Source: an uncultured Flavobacteriales bacterium (lineage in GTDB: Bacteria; Bacteroidota; Bacteroidia; Flavobacteriales_D; Sanyastnellaceae). From it: DNA of 64,000 bases. Of this stretch, positions 8,974 through 17,437 are shown in pieces; within the stretch, counting starts at the first letter, position 1; each line of letters begins with the position of its first letter. The notes beneath the pieces were generated by a model that saw nothing but the letters and a program-made list of their open reading frames with translations, was not told the DNA's origin and did not search any database. The stretch covers positions 97,087-161,086 of the forward strand of contig CALJFZ010000015.1 in assembly GCA_938074325.1 (NCBI GenBank), in the 5' to 3' direction. Both the position numbers and the translations under genes were made by a program.

Positions 8974-11900
8974 ATGCGTTCACTCAACCTGTTGCTCGCG
9001 GCCCTGTTCATCGGAACTGGCTTGGCCGGAACCGCACAATGCGGGCTGTTCTTCTCGGAGTATGCCGAAGGAAGCAGCAATAACAAGTACCTCGAAATTT
9101 ACAACCCCACCAATGAGGCCATCGACCTCAGCGGCTACGCTTACCCCAATGTAAGTAATGCACCGACCGTGGTGGGCGAATACGAATACTGGAACACGTT
9201 TGCCGAAGGTGCAACCATTGCACCCGGAGGTGTTTATGTCATTGCACACGGGTCGTCCGATCCGGCGATTTTGGCCTTTGCGAATGAGACCATGAACTTC
9301 CTTTCGAATGGGGACGACGGTTTTGCTTTGGTTCAGGGAACCGAGGCGGATTACGTGTTCCTCGATGTCATTGGGAACTTTGAAGGTGACCCCGGATCAG
9401 GTTGGGATGTTGCAGGTGAATCTGCCGCAACAAAGGACCACACGCTCGTGCGCAAAAGCACAGTGACCCAAGGCGTAGGCTACGACTGGGCAACTGCTGC
9501 AGGAACAAATGCAGATGACAGCCAGTGGGTTGTTTACGATCAAAACACGTGGGACTACCTCGGATCGCACGACTTCACAGGCAATTGCGGCGCCGCTGTC
9601 CCCGGATGCACAAATGAAAACGCATCCAACTACAACGCGGACGCGACGGAAGACGACGGCTCTTGCATGTTCGACAACGCGTGCAATGTGGACGGTGTGG
9701 TCGTTGCTGCAGGTGGATTCTACTTCAGCCCGCAGGATCTCGCCATCGAACCAGGAACCACGGTGGTTTGGGAAAACGTTGGCGGTTCGCATAACGCAAA
9801 CGGCACCACGGACACCCAGACGGGCGAATCCTTTGGTAACCCGGAAGATTTCTTCTTCTCACCGGTTAGTTCAAGCGGTGAGGCCGTGTGCATCGGTAGC
9901 TTCACGTTCACGGTTCCAGGTGTTTACACGTACGACTGTTCGGTTGGAACACATGCCGCTTTGGGCATGGTGGGAACGGTTACGGTCGGTACAGGCGGGT
10001 GCATGAACCCCGCAGCCCCGAACTACAATGAAGCAGCAGACTACGACGATGGTTCTTGTTTGGAAGTGACCACCACAGCCATCGCAGCTATTCAAGAAGG
10101 CCAATTGACAGATGCCTACACGGGAACAACCGTGGTAACAAATGGTGTGGTAACTGGTGTCTTTGGTTCATTGGTGAGCTTGCAAGACGGACAGGGTGCT
10201 TACAGCGGTATCTGGATGTTCGGGCCCAATGTACCCGTGGTCGTAGGGGATGACATCGAGGTAACCGGAACGGTTGCTGAGTACTTCGGCTTGACCCAGT
10301 TGACGGGCGTTTCGGTTGTGATCAATGCGCAGGGAGCGGATCTTCCAACCCCAGAATTATTGAGTACCGCGACTGCTGCCTCAGAAGAGCAGTGGGAAGG
10401 TGTTTTGGTTCAGGTCACAGGTGATGTGAGCACGGAGAGCCTCGGTTTTGGTGAGTGGGGACTTGACGACACCTCTGGCGAGTGTGTGATCGACGACCGC
10501 GGTTATGACGCCATCGGTACGGGCAATGTTTTGGCCGGTAGCACTTGGCAGGTCACTGGGCCACTTGATTACTCGTACGGAGCATTCAAAATCCAGCCGC
10601 GATCTGAGGCGGATGCATTGCTCTACGGCTGCACCAGTGCAGACGCAGCCAACTACAACGCTGGTGCGGGCATCGACGACGGTTCTTGCGAATTCACCGG
10701 TGAGTCGTGCGGCATCTTCTTCTCTGAATACGCTGAAGGCAGTAGCAACAACAAGTACTTGGAGTTGTACAACCCGACCGCCTCAACGGTGTTCCTGAGT
10801 CAGTACATCATGGGCAACTGCAGCAACGGATGCGACACACCGGATGCTCCGAACGTGAGCGACCAATTTGACTACTTCACGTTCAACTTCCCATTTGATG
10901 CGGAAATCGCTCCAGGTGGAACATACATCGTAGCACACCCTTCATCTGCGCAAGAAATTTTGGATCTGGCGGACATCACGTACACCTACCTCTCCAACGG
11001 AGACGATACGTATGGCTTATTTGAATTGGCTGGAGCTGACACCATTTTGGTCGACATCATCGGAACCATCGGCCCAGACCCCGGTTCAGGTTGGGAAGTT
11101 GCTGGCGTAACCAACGCCACGCAGAACCACACCATGGTGCGAAACGAATTTGTCTTCACAGGCAACGGCGGCGATTGGGCAATGTCAGCAGGAACCAATG
11201 AATTGGATTCTGAGTGGATTGTTCTCGACCAAGACGACTTCAGTGATTTGGGCATGCACACCTTCTCGGGATCTTGCGCAGCTTCCACAGGCGGCTGCAC
11301 GGATCCTTTCGCTGTGAACTACGACGAGAACGCCACCTCTGACGATGGCTCTTGCATTTACATCTCAAACTACACCGTACAGGAAATTCAATCCGGCGGG
11401 TTGAGTGGTCAAATGCAAACGCAAGGGATTGTAACTGCTGTTTACCCGCCAACAGGTGGATTGGCAGGCCAAGCTTCCTACGTGATTCAAGACGGTACTG
11501 GTCCGAACTCAGCCATCTGGGTCATCGGCGATGGCGTCAGCGTTGGAGATGAATTGTCCATTTTGGGCAACGTGACGGAGGTGTACGGTTTGCGTCAGAT
11601 TCAAGCCGCTACGCCGGAAATTCTTTCTTCTGGCAATGCCCTTCCTGCAGCAGAGATGTTGGCCACGGCCGCTATCAACGATGAGCAGTGGGAGTGCGTA
11701 TTGATCAGCATGACTGGGGAATGCGTGAACGCAGACGCTGGATACGGTGAATGGCACTTGAACGATGGCTCGGGCATCGGAACCATTGATGACATCGGAT
11801 ACGATGCCATCGGTGATTCGCTTACAGCTGACGGAGGTGCGACTTATGCCCCACTTTTGGAGCAAGGACGTTCTTACCGAGTAGTGGGTCCGAACTTCTA

Positions 11901-12969
11901 CGCCTACGGTGCTTGGAAATTGTTGCCACGCGATTCTGCAGACGTCGTTCGATTGGGTTGCACCACGGCCTCGTTCAGCAACTACGATCCTTACGCGCAG
12001 GAGGACGACGGTTCGTGCGTTGATGCACCTGGTTGCACCGACCCTGCTGCGGACAACTACGATCCTGCAGCCACCTTGGATGATGGCTCCTGTGTGATCA
12101 GCGGTTGCGATGACCCTGCGGCCTTCAACTACCAAGAAGGAGTCAACAACCCAACCAACGAGGACTGCTACTACACGTTGCCCAACCTCGTGATCAATGA
12201 GATCCACTACAACCCTTGCAGTACGCAGGGCGATGACTTTGATTACGAATTCGTTGAGATTTACAACGGGGGTGACCTGCCAGCGGACATCAGCGGTTTC
12301 GAATTCTACAACTCGGCCAGCGGCGCTCCGCAATTGGGCTACGTCTTCCCAGAAGGAACCTCTCTTGCAGTAGGTGAATACGTTCTCATGACAGTCTCCG
12401 ATGCTGGAACAGCCAACTACAGCGGATTGGGCGTCCAAATCTTCCAACTGGAATTGGGCAACTTCTCCAACGGAGGGGAGGAAGTGAGCATTCAAGATGG
12501 CTTTGGAAACGTCGTGGACGCCGTGACCTACGCGGATGCAGCACCATGGCCAGCGCAGACGGTTGCCGTTCTTGGCAACGTCTTGGTCCAGAGCCCAGAT
12601 GGTGGTTGCTCAACATTGGAATTGATCCAGACGGATTTGAACAACGACGATCCAGACAACTGGCAAGCGAGCTGGGTGGACAACGGAACACCAGGTGCTC
12701 AGAACTCTTCTGCCTTCGGTTGTGTTGACGCGGCTGCATGCAACTACGCTGCAGGTGCATTCTTCGACGACGGTTCTTGTACGTATGAATGCTACGGCTG
12801 TACTTATGCGGACGCTTCGAACTACGATGCGACGGCGACCATCGAGAACGGACAGTGTGAGTTTGACTTCACCGATCCATGTCCAGCCGATGTGAACGAA
12901 GACGGACAAGTGGGTACGCCTGACTTGCTCTTCTTCCTGTCTCAGTTCGGCACGGACTGCCCAGAATAA
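8974..12969 (+). CDS. Large secreted mosaic protein: three lamin-tail domains, a cupredoxin, two OB-like domains, nine Cys repeats, dockerin-like tail
   Basis: A 1331-residue exported protein with signal peptide MRSLNLLLAALFIGTGLAG. Domains in order: lamin-tail 1 (about 23-205); Cys repeat (211-231); cupredoxin (about 236-340) with His273, Cys322, His327 and Met332; Cys repeat (342-362); OB-like (about 365-550); Cys repeat (near 553). These are followed by lamin-tail 2 (about 579-770), Cys repeat (near 775), OB-like (about 798-985), three Cys repeats (from 996), lamin-tail 3 (about 1070-1245) and two more Cys repeats. The tail CPADVNEDGQVGTPDLLFF resembles a dockerin calcium loop. The repeat consensus is GCTDPxAxNYxxxAxxDDGSC. 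No usual type IX sorting domain is seen. Function is unknown; copper binding and surface or extracellular location are inferred. A strong terminator follows. Confidence 0.85.
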   Translation: MRSLNLLLAALFIGTGLAGTAQCGLFFSEYAEGSSNNKYLEIYNPTNEAIDLSGYAYPNVSNAPTVVGEYEYWNTFAEGATIAPGGVYVIAHGSSDPAILAFANETMNFLSNGDDGFALVQGTEADYVFLDVIGNFEGDPGSGWDVAGESAATKDHTLVRKSTVTQGVGYDWATAAGTNADDSQWVVYDQNTWDYLGSHDFTGNCGAAVPGCTNENASNYNADATEDDGSCMFDNACNVDGVVVAAGGFYFSPQDLAIEPGTTVVWENVGGSHNANGTTDTQTGESFGNPEDFFFSPVSSSGEAVCIGSFTFTVPGVYTYDCSVGTHAALGMVGTVTVGTGGCMNPAAPNYNEAADYDDGSCLEVTTTAIAAIQEGQLTDAYTGTTVVTNGVVTGVFGSLVSLQDGQGAYSGIWMFGPNVPVVVGDDIEVTGTVAEYFGLTQLTGVSVVINAQGADLPTPELLSTATAASEEQWEGVLVQVTGDVSTESLGFGEWGLDDTSGECVIDDRGYDAIGTGNVLAGSTWQVTGPLDYSYGAFKIQPRSEADALLYGCTSADAANYNAGAGIDDGSCEFTGESCGIFFSEYAEGSSNNKYLELYNPTASTVFLSQYIMGNCSNGCDTPDAPNVSDQFDYFTFNFPFDAEIAPGGTYIVAHPSSAQEILDLADITYTYLSNGDDTYGLFELAGADTILVDIIGTIGPDPGSGWEVAGVTNATQNHTMVRNEFVFTGNGGDWAMSAGTNELDSEWIVLDQDDFSDLGMHTFSGSCAASTGGCTDPFAVNYDENATSDDGSCIYISNYTVQEIQSGGLSGQMQTQGIVTAVYPPTGGLAGQASYVIQDGTGPNSAIWVIGDGVSVGDELSILGNVTEVYGLRQIQAATPEILSSGNALPAAEMLATAAINDEQWECVLISMTGECVNADAGYGEWHLNDGSGIGTIDDIGYDAIGDSLTADGGATYAPLLEQGRSYRVVGPNFYAYGAWKLLPRDSADVVRLGCTTASFSNYDPYAQEDDGSCVDAPGCTDPAADNYDPAATLDDGSCVISGCDDPAAFNYQEGVNNPTNEDCYYTLPNLVINEIHYNPCSTQGDDFDYEFVEIYNGGDLPADISGFEFYNSASGAPQLGYVFPEGTSLAVGEYVLMTVSDAGTANYSGLGVQIFQLELGNFSNGGEEVSIQDGFGNVVDAVTYADAAPWPAQTVAVLGNVLVQSPDGGCSTLELIQTDLNNDDPDNWQASWVDNGTPGAQNSSAFGCVDAAACNYAAGAFFDDGSCTYECYGCTYADASNYDATATIENGQCEFDFTDPCPADVNEDGQVGTPDLLFFLSQFGTDCPE
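9604..12860 (+). repeat. Nine dispersed copies of a 21-residue Cys repeat (coding)
   Basis: Nine in-frame copies of GCTxxxAxNYxxxAxxDDGSC occur between the larger domains of the same protein. Two are degenerate (GCDDPAAFNYQEGVN and GCTYADASNYDATATIENG). Each has two Cys and an acidic DDG, suggesting a small disulfide-held linker module. The DNA copies differ, so these are old protein-level repeats, not recent DNA repeats. Confidence 0.8.
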
Positions 12970-12989
12970 TAGCAAGGCACCAGAAACAA

Positions 12990-13021
12990 GAAAGGCGCTC
13001 CGCGAGGGGCGCCTTTTTTTT
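12990..13021 (+). terminator. Rho-independent terminator
   Basis: The stem AAAGGCGC / GCGCCTTT around a Gly-codon-like CG-rich loop is followed by a run of eight T. It lies about 20 bases after the stop of the mosaic-protein gene. Confidence 0.85.
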
Positions 13022-13071
13022 ATGGATTCATCCGGGGAAGGTGGTTCTGGGCGAAGATGGTTCTTCGGGAT

Positions 13072-13590
13072 TCAAGGCTTCAGCGTGCCGGGCGTGAACA
13101 CCTGGTTGCTGGCATTCAAGTCACGATCGAACAGTTGAATGCGGAATCGCATCGAATCATATGCACTGTTGAGGTACCATGAATTCATGTCAATTGCAAT
13201 GGTTCCGCTCTGTGCCGGGTTTTGTCCAGTAGGCGCCGCAGGGGGGACACGGTAGTAAAAAGGAATTTGCCCTGCATCGGGATTCAAGCCGATTTCTACC
13301 CAAGCCGTGTCGCGCCATTCTTGGTATTCGCACTTCAAGTTTTGGTGGAATTCACAGGTCGGGCAGAAGGGGGCCAATGTATCGCCTTGTGCCAACCCCA
13401 CATTTCCGTCTCCATCGGAGAAGCCAAGCACCAATTCACGTCCACCCGCAGGCGTAAGATCAAAGGATTGGAACTCGATCAATGGCTCATCCGGGAAATT
13501 GGGTTCTGGCAAACACCCGCTCCACGGCAGCGCCGCTCCAAAGAGGGCGAGTTGAACAGCTGTCAGGGACGATGAGCTACGGAATTTCAT
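13072..13590 (-). CDS. Putative lipoprotein of unknown function
   Basis: A 172-residue protein with an N-terminal hydrophobic stretch ending in LPWSGC, so Cys26 is a likely lipidation site, although Trp at -3 is unusual for a lipobox. The mature part begins LPEPNFPDEPLIEF, contains a CPTC pair (FCPTCEFHQNLKC), and ends in a strand-rich region (RFRIQLFDRDLNASN). The pattern is like the small lipoproteins of Bacteroidota whose domain compares a 'GDGNVGL' segment with input values; no function is known to me. The frame is open far upstream, but the ATG at 13590 gives the signal peptide. It is divergent from the LuxE-like gene, 66 bases apart. Confidence 0.75.
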   Translation of the reverse strand: MKFRSSSSLTAVQLALFGAALPWSGCLPEPNFPDEPLIEFQSFDLTPAGGRELVLGFSDGDGNVGLAQGDTLAPFCPTCEFHQNLKCEYQEWRDTAWVEIGLNPDAGQIPFYYRVPPAAPTGQNPAQSGTIAIDMNSWYLNSAYDSMRFRIQLFDRDLNASNQVFTPGTLKP

Positions 13591-13605
13591 GATTTCGCTT
13601 GCCTT

Positions 13606-13613
13606 CAAAGCTA
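13606..13613 (-). promoter_or_regulatory. Candidate -7 element TAGCTTTG for the lipoprotein gene
   Basis: TAGCTTTG on the minus strand fully matches TAnnTTTG and lies 15 bases before the ATG at 13590. Confidence 0.5.
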
Positions 13614-13656
13614 AGGAATCTGCACCTTCGCATTTGGAAAGTAGACGAGCGAAAAG

Positions 13657-14691
13657 ATGCAAAACACCACCGCGCCACCGAGAGAGCACCTGCACGCGCT
13701 GCGCGGAGAAATGCGTGAGTTGATTCGGGCAGGGGGAGATTGGGAGGCGTTTGCTTTGAAGGTTTTTCGATTTCAGTGTTCGTACAACTTGGCCTACGGG
13801 GAATTTGTGCGGTTGCGTGGAATCGAGCCCGCCTCTGTTACGGATGTCGCTGACATTCCATTTTTGCCCGTGGAGATTTTCCAATCGCATTGGGTGTCCG
13901 TTTTGGAGGAAGGAGCGTCGGTGGATCGAATTTTTCAAAGCTCTGGAACAACAGGGCAGCGGCGTTCGCAGCATGCAGTCGATGACTTGGATTGGTACGA
14001 TGAGGTCGCGTGGACGGGCTTTGAGCGGTGCATGGATGCGTCGGTGAACCGCAAGATTCTCGCCTTGCTTCCCGGATACCGAGCGGAGTCTTCGCTGATT
14101 CACATGGTCCGGTCTTTCATGGATAAGTGCGGCCAGTCCGATTTGGATTCATGGTTTTTCATGGGAGAGGCCGATCAACTCCAAGCCAGATTGGACGAGC
14201 TCGCAAGCGAACCCGTCATGGTGATAGGAGTGACCCATGCCTTGTTGGCCTGGGCGGATGCGATGAAGGACCGAAACCGCCCCGTTCATCCCGACGTGGA
14301 GATCATCGAGACGGGCGGCATGAAGGGGCATGGACCGGAGCGCATTCGTGCGGAAGTGCATGCGGCTTTGCGGTCCCTGACACCATCCGGTCGGATTGGA
14401 AGCGAATACGGGATGACAGAGCTCCTTTCCCAGGCTTGGTCGCAAGGGGAAGGGCGATTCGTTTCCCCGCCGTGGATGCAGGTGCGCTTGGGGGCGTTGA
14501 ATGATCCGGGGCGGTGGGTGGAGCCCGGCCGTCAAGGACGGATCCACGTCGTGGATTTGGCTAACTTATCGAGTTGTGCTTTCCTCGCTACAAGCGACAT
14601 CGGGCGTCAGCATCCAGACAACACATTTGAAGTGCTGGGGCGTTTCGACCACGCTGAAGTGCGCGGTTGCAACTTGCTGACGTTAGAATGA
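13657..14691 (+). CDS. LuxE/PaaK-like acyl-activating protein
   Basis: This 344-residue protein matches the LuxE family of acyl-protein synthetases, part of the ANL adenylating superfamily. The phosphate-binding loop is FQSSGTTGQRRS (about residues 91-102). Downstream GSEYGMTELLSQAW corresponds to the A5 'YG.TE' motif. The N-terminus FRFQCSYNLAYGEFVRLRG with IPFLPVEIF is typical of LuxE homologues. No luxC, luxD or luciferase genes are near, so bioluminescence is not implied; Bacteroidota copies may activate an acyl group for cell-surface or lipid synthesis, but this is open. The stop is 3 bases from the convergent tyrS stop. Confidence 0.82.
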   Translation: MQNTTAPPREHLHALRGEMRELIRAGGDWEAFALKVFRFQCSYNLAYGEFVRLRGIEPASVTDVADIPFLPVEIFQSHWVSVLEEGASVDRIFQSSGTTGQRRSQHAVDDLDWYDEVAWTGFERCMDASVNRKILALLPGYRAESSLIHMVRSFMDKCGQSDLDSWFFMGEADQLQARLDELASEPVMVIGVTHALLAWADAMKDRNRPVHPDVEIIETGGMKGHGPERIRAEVHAALRSLTPSGRIGSEYGMTELLSQAWSQGEGRFVSPPWMQVRLGALNDPGRWVEPGRQGRIHVVDLANLSSCAFLATSDIGRQHPDNTFEVLGRFDHAEVRGCNLLTLE

Positions 14692-14694
14692 AGG

Positions 14695-15966
14695 TTAGCC
14701 GCAGCTGACCAAAAAGTAGTTTTTCTTGCCGCGCTGGACCAAGACGTGCTTCCCGCCAATCAGGTCGGCGCCCGTGATTTGGGCGTCTTCTCCGACTTTC
14801 ACTTTGTTGATGGAAATGGAGTTCTCTTTGAGCGCCCTGCGTGCTTCGCCTTTGGACCCAAGGAAACCGGTGTGTTCCGATAAGAAATCGATGATGGGGA
14901 TTCCGCCTTCAATTTGATCCTTCGCCAAAGTCGCCTGCGGCACACCTTCGAATACGCTCAAGAATTCCGCTTCTGGCAAGGCCTCGATGGCCTCCTTACT
15001 GGACTTGCCAAACAGCAGGTTGGAGGCTGCAATCGCAGTTTCCAAATCAGCCTGGCTGTGGATGCGCTTGGTGATGTCTTCTGCCAGTGCTTTTTGGAGG
15101 ATGCGGCGCCCAGGGTCTTGTGCGTGTTCTGCCTCGAGTGCTTCGATTTCTTCTTTTGGCTTCAAGGTGAAGATTCGGATGTATTTGGCGACATCTTCAT
15201 CCGCTGCATTGATCCAATACTGGTAGAATTTGTAGGCCGATGTTTTCGCCTTGTCGATCCAGACGTTACCGCCTTCCGACTTGCCAAATTTGCTGCCGTC
15301 CGCCTTGGTGATGAGCGGTGCCGTGACAGCAAATGCTTGTCCTCCGCCCATGCGACGAACCAACTCGGTGCCTGTGGTGATGTTTCCCCACTGATCCGAA
15401 CCTCCGAATTGCACCATGCAATTTTCGTTCTTCCACAGGTGGTAGAAATCGTATCCCTGCACGAGTTGGTAGCTGAACTCAGTGAACGACATGCCGGTTT
15501 CCAACCTCTTCTTGACGCTATCCTTTGAGGTCATGTAGTTCACCGTGATGTGCTTGCCGACATCGCGAATGAAATCCAAAAAGCCGAAATCCTTGAACCA
15601 ATCGGCATTGTTCACGACGCGTGCTGCGTGGTCTCCATCAAAGTCCAAAAACTGTTCGAGTTGGCCTTTTTGGCAAGCGAGGTTGTGCTGGATTCGGTCG
15701 ATGTCCAAGAGCTGCCGTTCAGCGGTTTTTCCACTCGGGTCGCCGACCATTCCTGTGGCTCCTCCAACCAGCGCAATGGGGTTGTGTCCACAGCGTTGCC
15801 AGTGCACCAACATCATCACCGGCACCAAGTTTCCAATGTGCAGGGAGTCGGCGGTGGGGTCGAATCCAACGTAGCCCGTGACATTGCCTTTTGCGAGCAA
15901 TTCCTCCAACCCGGGCGTCATGTCATGCAACATGCCGCGCCACTTCAATTCACTGATAAAATCCAT
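14695..15966 (-). CDS. tyrS: Tyrosyl-tRNA synthetase
   Basis: A class I synthetase of 423 residues that charges tRNA-Tyr. The first signature is HIGN at residues 43-46 in TADSLHIGNLVP, and the second (KMSKS position) is KFGKS at 226-230. The tyrosine-binding segments GYVGFDPTADS and YQLVQGYDFYHL are present, and a C-terminal S4-like RNA-binding domain follows (about 355-423). The ATG at 15966 gives the usual N-terminus; a TTG three codons earlier is also in frame. It lies 27 bases after murF on the same strand and has its own candidate -7 element in that gap. Confidence 0.96.
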   Translation of the reverse strand: MDFISELKWRGMLHDMTPGLEELLAKGNVTGYVGFDPTADSLHIGNLVPVMMLVHWQRCGHNPIALVGGATGMVGDPSGKTAERQLLDIDRIQHNLACQKGQLEQFLDFDGDHAARVVNNADWFKDFGFLDFIRDVGKHITVNYMTSKDSVKKRLETGMSFTEFSYQLVQGYDFYHLWKNENCMVQFGGSDQWGNITTGTELVRRMGGGQAFAVTAPLITKADGSKFGKSEGGNVWIDKAKTSAYKFYQYWINAADEDVAKYIRIFTLKPKEEIEALEAEHAQDPGRRILQKALAEDITKRIHSQADLETAIAASNLLFGKSSKEAIEALPEAEFLSVFEGVPQATLAKDQIEGGIPIIDFLSEHTGFLGSKGEARRALKENSISINKVKVGEDAQITGADLIGGKHVLVQRGKKNYFLVSCG

Positions 15967-15972
15967 GGTCGA

Positions 15973-15980
15973 CAAAGATA
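15973..15980 (-). promoter_or_regulatory. Candidate -7 element TATCTTTG immediately upstream of tyrS
   Basis: A perfect TAnnTTTG on the minus strand lies in the 27-base murF-tyrS gap and ends 6 bases before the tyrS ATG. A start so close would leave almost no leader. Confidence 0.5.
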
Positions 15981-15993
15981 GCCCCTTGCCGCG

Positions 15994-17331
15994 TTACAGC
16001 ACCTCTACGAGCCCTTCTAGTGCAATGGAACGGGACCCTTTGAGTAGAATCTGTTTTCCAGTAAGCGGGGTGTCGGTGAAATGTGCCATTGCGCTTGGGG
16101 TGTCGGGAAATGGCTCCACGGCCGGTCGACCTTGAGCAGCGCGGAGAAAGCAAGGTCCAACGGAATAGGTGCGAAGCCCCAATTCGATGGCCAGATCCAG
16201 TATTTCTTCGTGTGCTGAAGCGGTAAAACTGCCCAATTCCGCCATATCCCCGAGGATGCACACGGCATCAGTGCTCAGCGCTGCATCGGAGGTCAGCTGT
16301 TTGAATGAATTCAACGCGGCCTGCATGCTGCTTGGGTTGGCATTGTATGCGTCCAATAGCAGCCGGTTGTGCTCGGTGACCGTCCATTGGGATCGGTTGT
16401 TGGTAGGGGTGTATTCGGCCACTGCCCTCGACGCTTCTGCCTCTGTTGCACCACAATGCAGACCAATCGCAATGGCTGTCATGATGTTTTCGCGGTTGTG
16501 GTTGCCGGGAATGTTGACTTCGATGGGGCCATGGTCCGCACCCGAGGGACCCGTCCATGCAAACGTGTGCTCACTCAGTGCGGAGGAAATGAATGGAGGA
16601 TGACCCGCATCGCCATAAAGGTGGCGTTTGAGGTCCACGGAGATGCCCATGAGTTTAGGGTGTGCCACGTGCACGAATACAGGGTCCTCGGGTCGTTCCC
16701 TGAGCATGTAGTCAAACAGTTCTCCCTTGCCTTTTAATATGCCCTCTTCGCCGCCAAATCCTTCCAGGTGAGCTCGTCCGATGTTGGTGATTACAGCAAT
16801 GTTGGGCTCTGCAATTTGGGCGAGCAATGCGATTTCCTTCTGGGCATTGGCTCCCATCTCAATGATGGCGACATCCGGCTCATTTCGTGCAGCGAGGAGC
16901 GTGAGGGGTACGCCGATGTGGTTGTTTAAATTGCCATGGGTCGCATGCACGTTTGAATATGCAGTCTCCAGCACGCACTTGATCAATTCCTTGGTGGTAG
17001 TTTTTCCGTTGCTGCCCGTCATGCCAATTACGGGACAGGTCCACTTTCGTCGATGCCACCGCGCCAACGATTGCAATGCATCCAATGCGTTCGGTACCAA
17101 AATGTACCGTTCCTCTCTTTCGGGTATGCATGCGTCTTCGTCGACGACGACTGCGCTGCATCCGGCCTGAAGTGCCTTCGCCGCGTAGAGGTTCCCATTG
17201 AAGTTCTCACCTTTCAGGGCAAAAAAGAGTTGACCGTTCGAGGCTGTCCGGGTATCCGTACTCACACCAGTGGACTTCTTAAAAGCCAATTGGATGCGTT
17301 GGAATTGAGGATCGTTTTCTTCGAGGAACAT
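15994..17331 (-). CDS. murF: UDP-N-acetylmuramoyl-tripeptide--D-alanyl-D-alanine ligase
   Basis: MurF adds D-Ala-D-Ala to the UDP-MurNAc tripeptide, the last cytoplasmic step of peptidoglycan precursor synthesis. The 445-residue protein has the Mur ligase order: an N-terminal UDP-binding domain with STDTRT, and a central ATPase with P-loop GMTGSNGKTT (103-112, Lys110). IEMGANAQKEI and THGNLNNHIGVPLTLL are followed by the C-terminal domain with LLLDAYNANPSSM. The ATG at 17331 is preferred over a TTG at 17364 that lies in the upstream terminator. It follows gldJ in the same direction but a terminator lies between them, so it may have a separate promoter. Confidence 0.95.
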   Translation of the reverse strand: MFLEENDPQFQRIQLAFKKSTGVSTDTRTASNGQLFFALKGENFNGNLYAAKALQAGCSAVVVDEDACIPEREERYILVPNALDALQSLARWHRRKWTCPVIGMTGSNGKTTTKELIKCVLETAYSNVHATHGNLNNHIGVPLTLLAARNEPDVAIIEMGANAQKEIALLAQIAEPNIAVITNIGRAHLEGFGGEEGILKGKGELFDYMLRERPEDPVFVHVAHPKLMGISVDLKRHLYGDAGHPPFISSALSEHTFAWTGPSGADHGPIEVNIPGNHNRENIMTAIAIGLHCGATEAEASRAVAEYTPTNNRSQWTVTEHNRLLLDAYNANPSSMQAALNSFKQLTSDAALSTDAVCILGDMAELGSFTASAHEEILDLAIELGLRTYSVGPCFLRAAQGRPAVEPFPDTPSAMAHFTDTPLTGKQILLKGSRSIALEGLVEVL

Positions 17332-17361
17332 GCGGTGAAATTTCTCCGGGAAGTTCAGGAA

Positions 17362-17392
17362 CAAAAAAAGCCCTGCGTGGTGCAGGGCTCTT
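17362..17392 (-). terminator. Rho-independent terminator downstream of gldJ
   Basis: On the minus strand, the 8-bp stem AGCCCTGC / GCAGGGCT with a 5-base loop is followed by seven T. It lies between gldJ and murF. Confidence 0.8.
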
Positions 17393-17437
17393 TGAAATTC
17401 AATAGAAGGTGTTCATGACCTACAGGTCGAAAAGAAC

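Noticed and set aside
11509..12495. 328-codon open frame on minus inside the mosaic-protein gene
   Set aside because: It is the antisense of a well-supported exported protein with clear domains; its sequence is Val/Arg-rich without motifs, a shadow of the plus-strand codon pattern.
9604..12860. Regular repeats that could suggest a CRISPR array
   Set aside because: The repeats are in frame, variable in DNA and encode the Cys module; spacing and sequence do not fit CRISPR repeats and spacers, and no cas genes are present.
12871..12969. Cellulosome interpretation of the dockerin-like tail
   Set aside because: Only one calcium loop is visible, no cohesin is present in the window and neighbours are not glycan-degrading enzymes.
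13657..14691. Bioluminescence function for the LuxE-like protein
   Set aside because: No luxA, luxB, luxC or luxD genes are near; LuxE-type proteins are widespread in non-luminous Bacteroidota.
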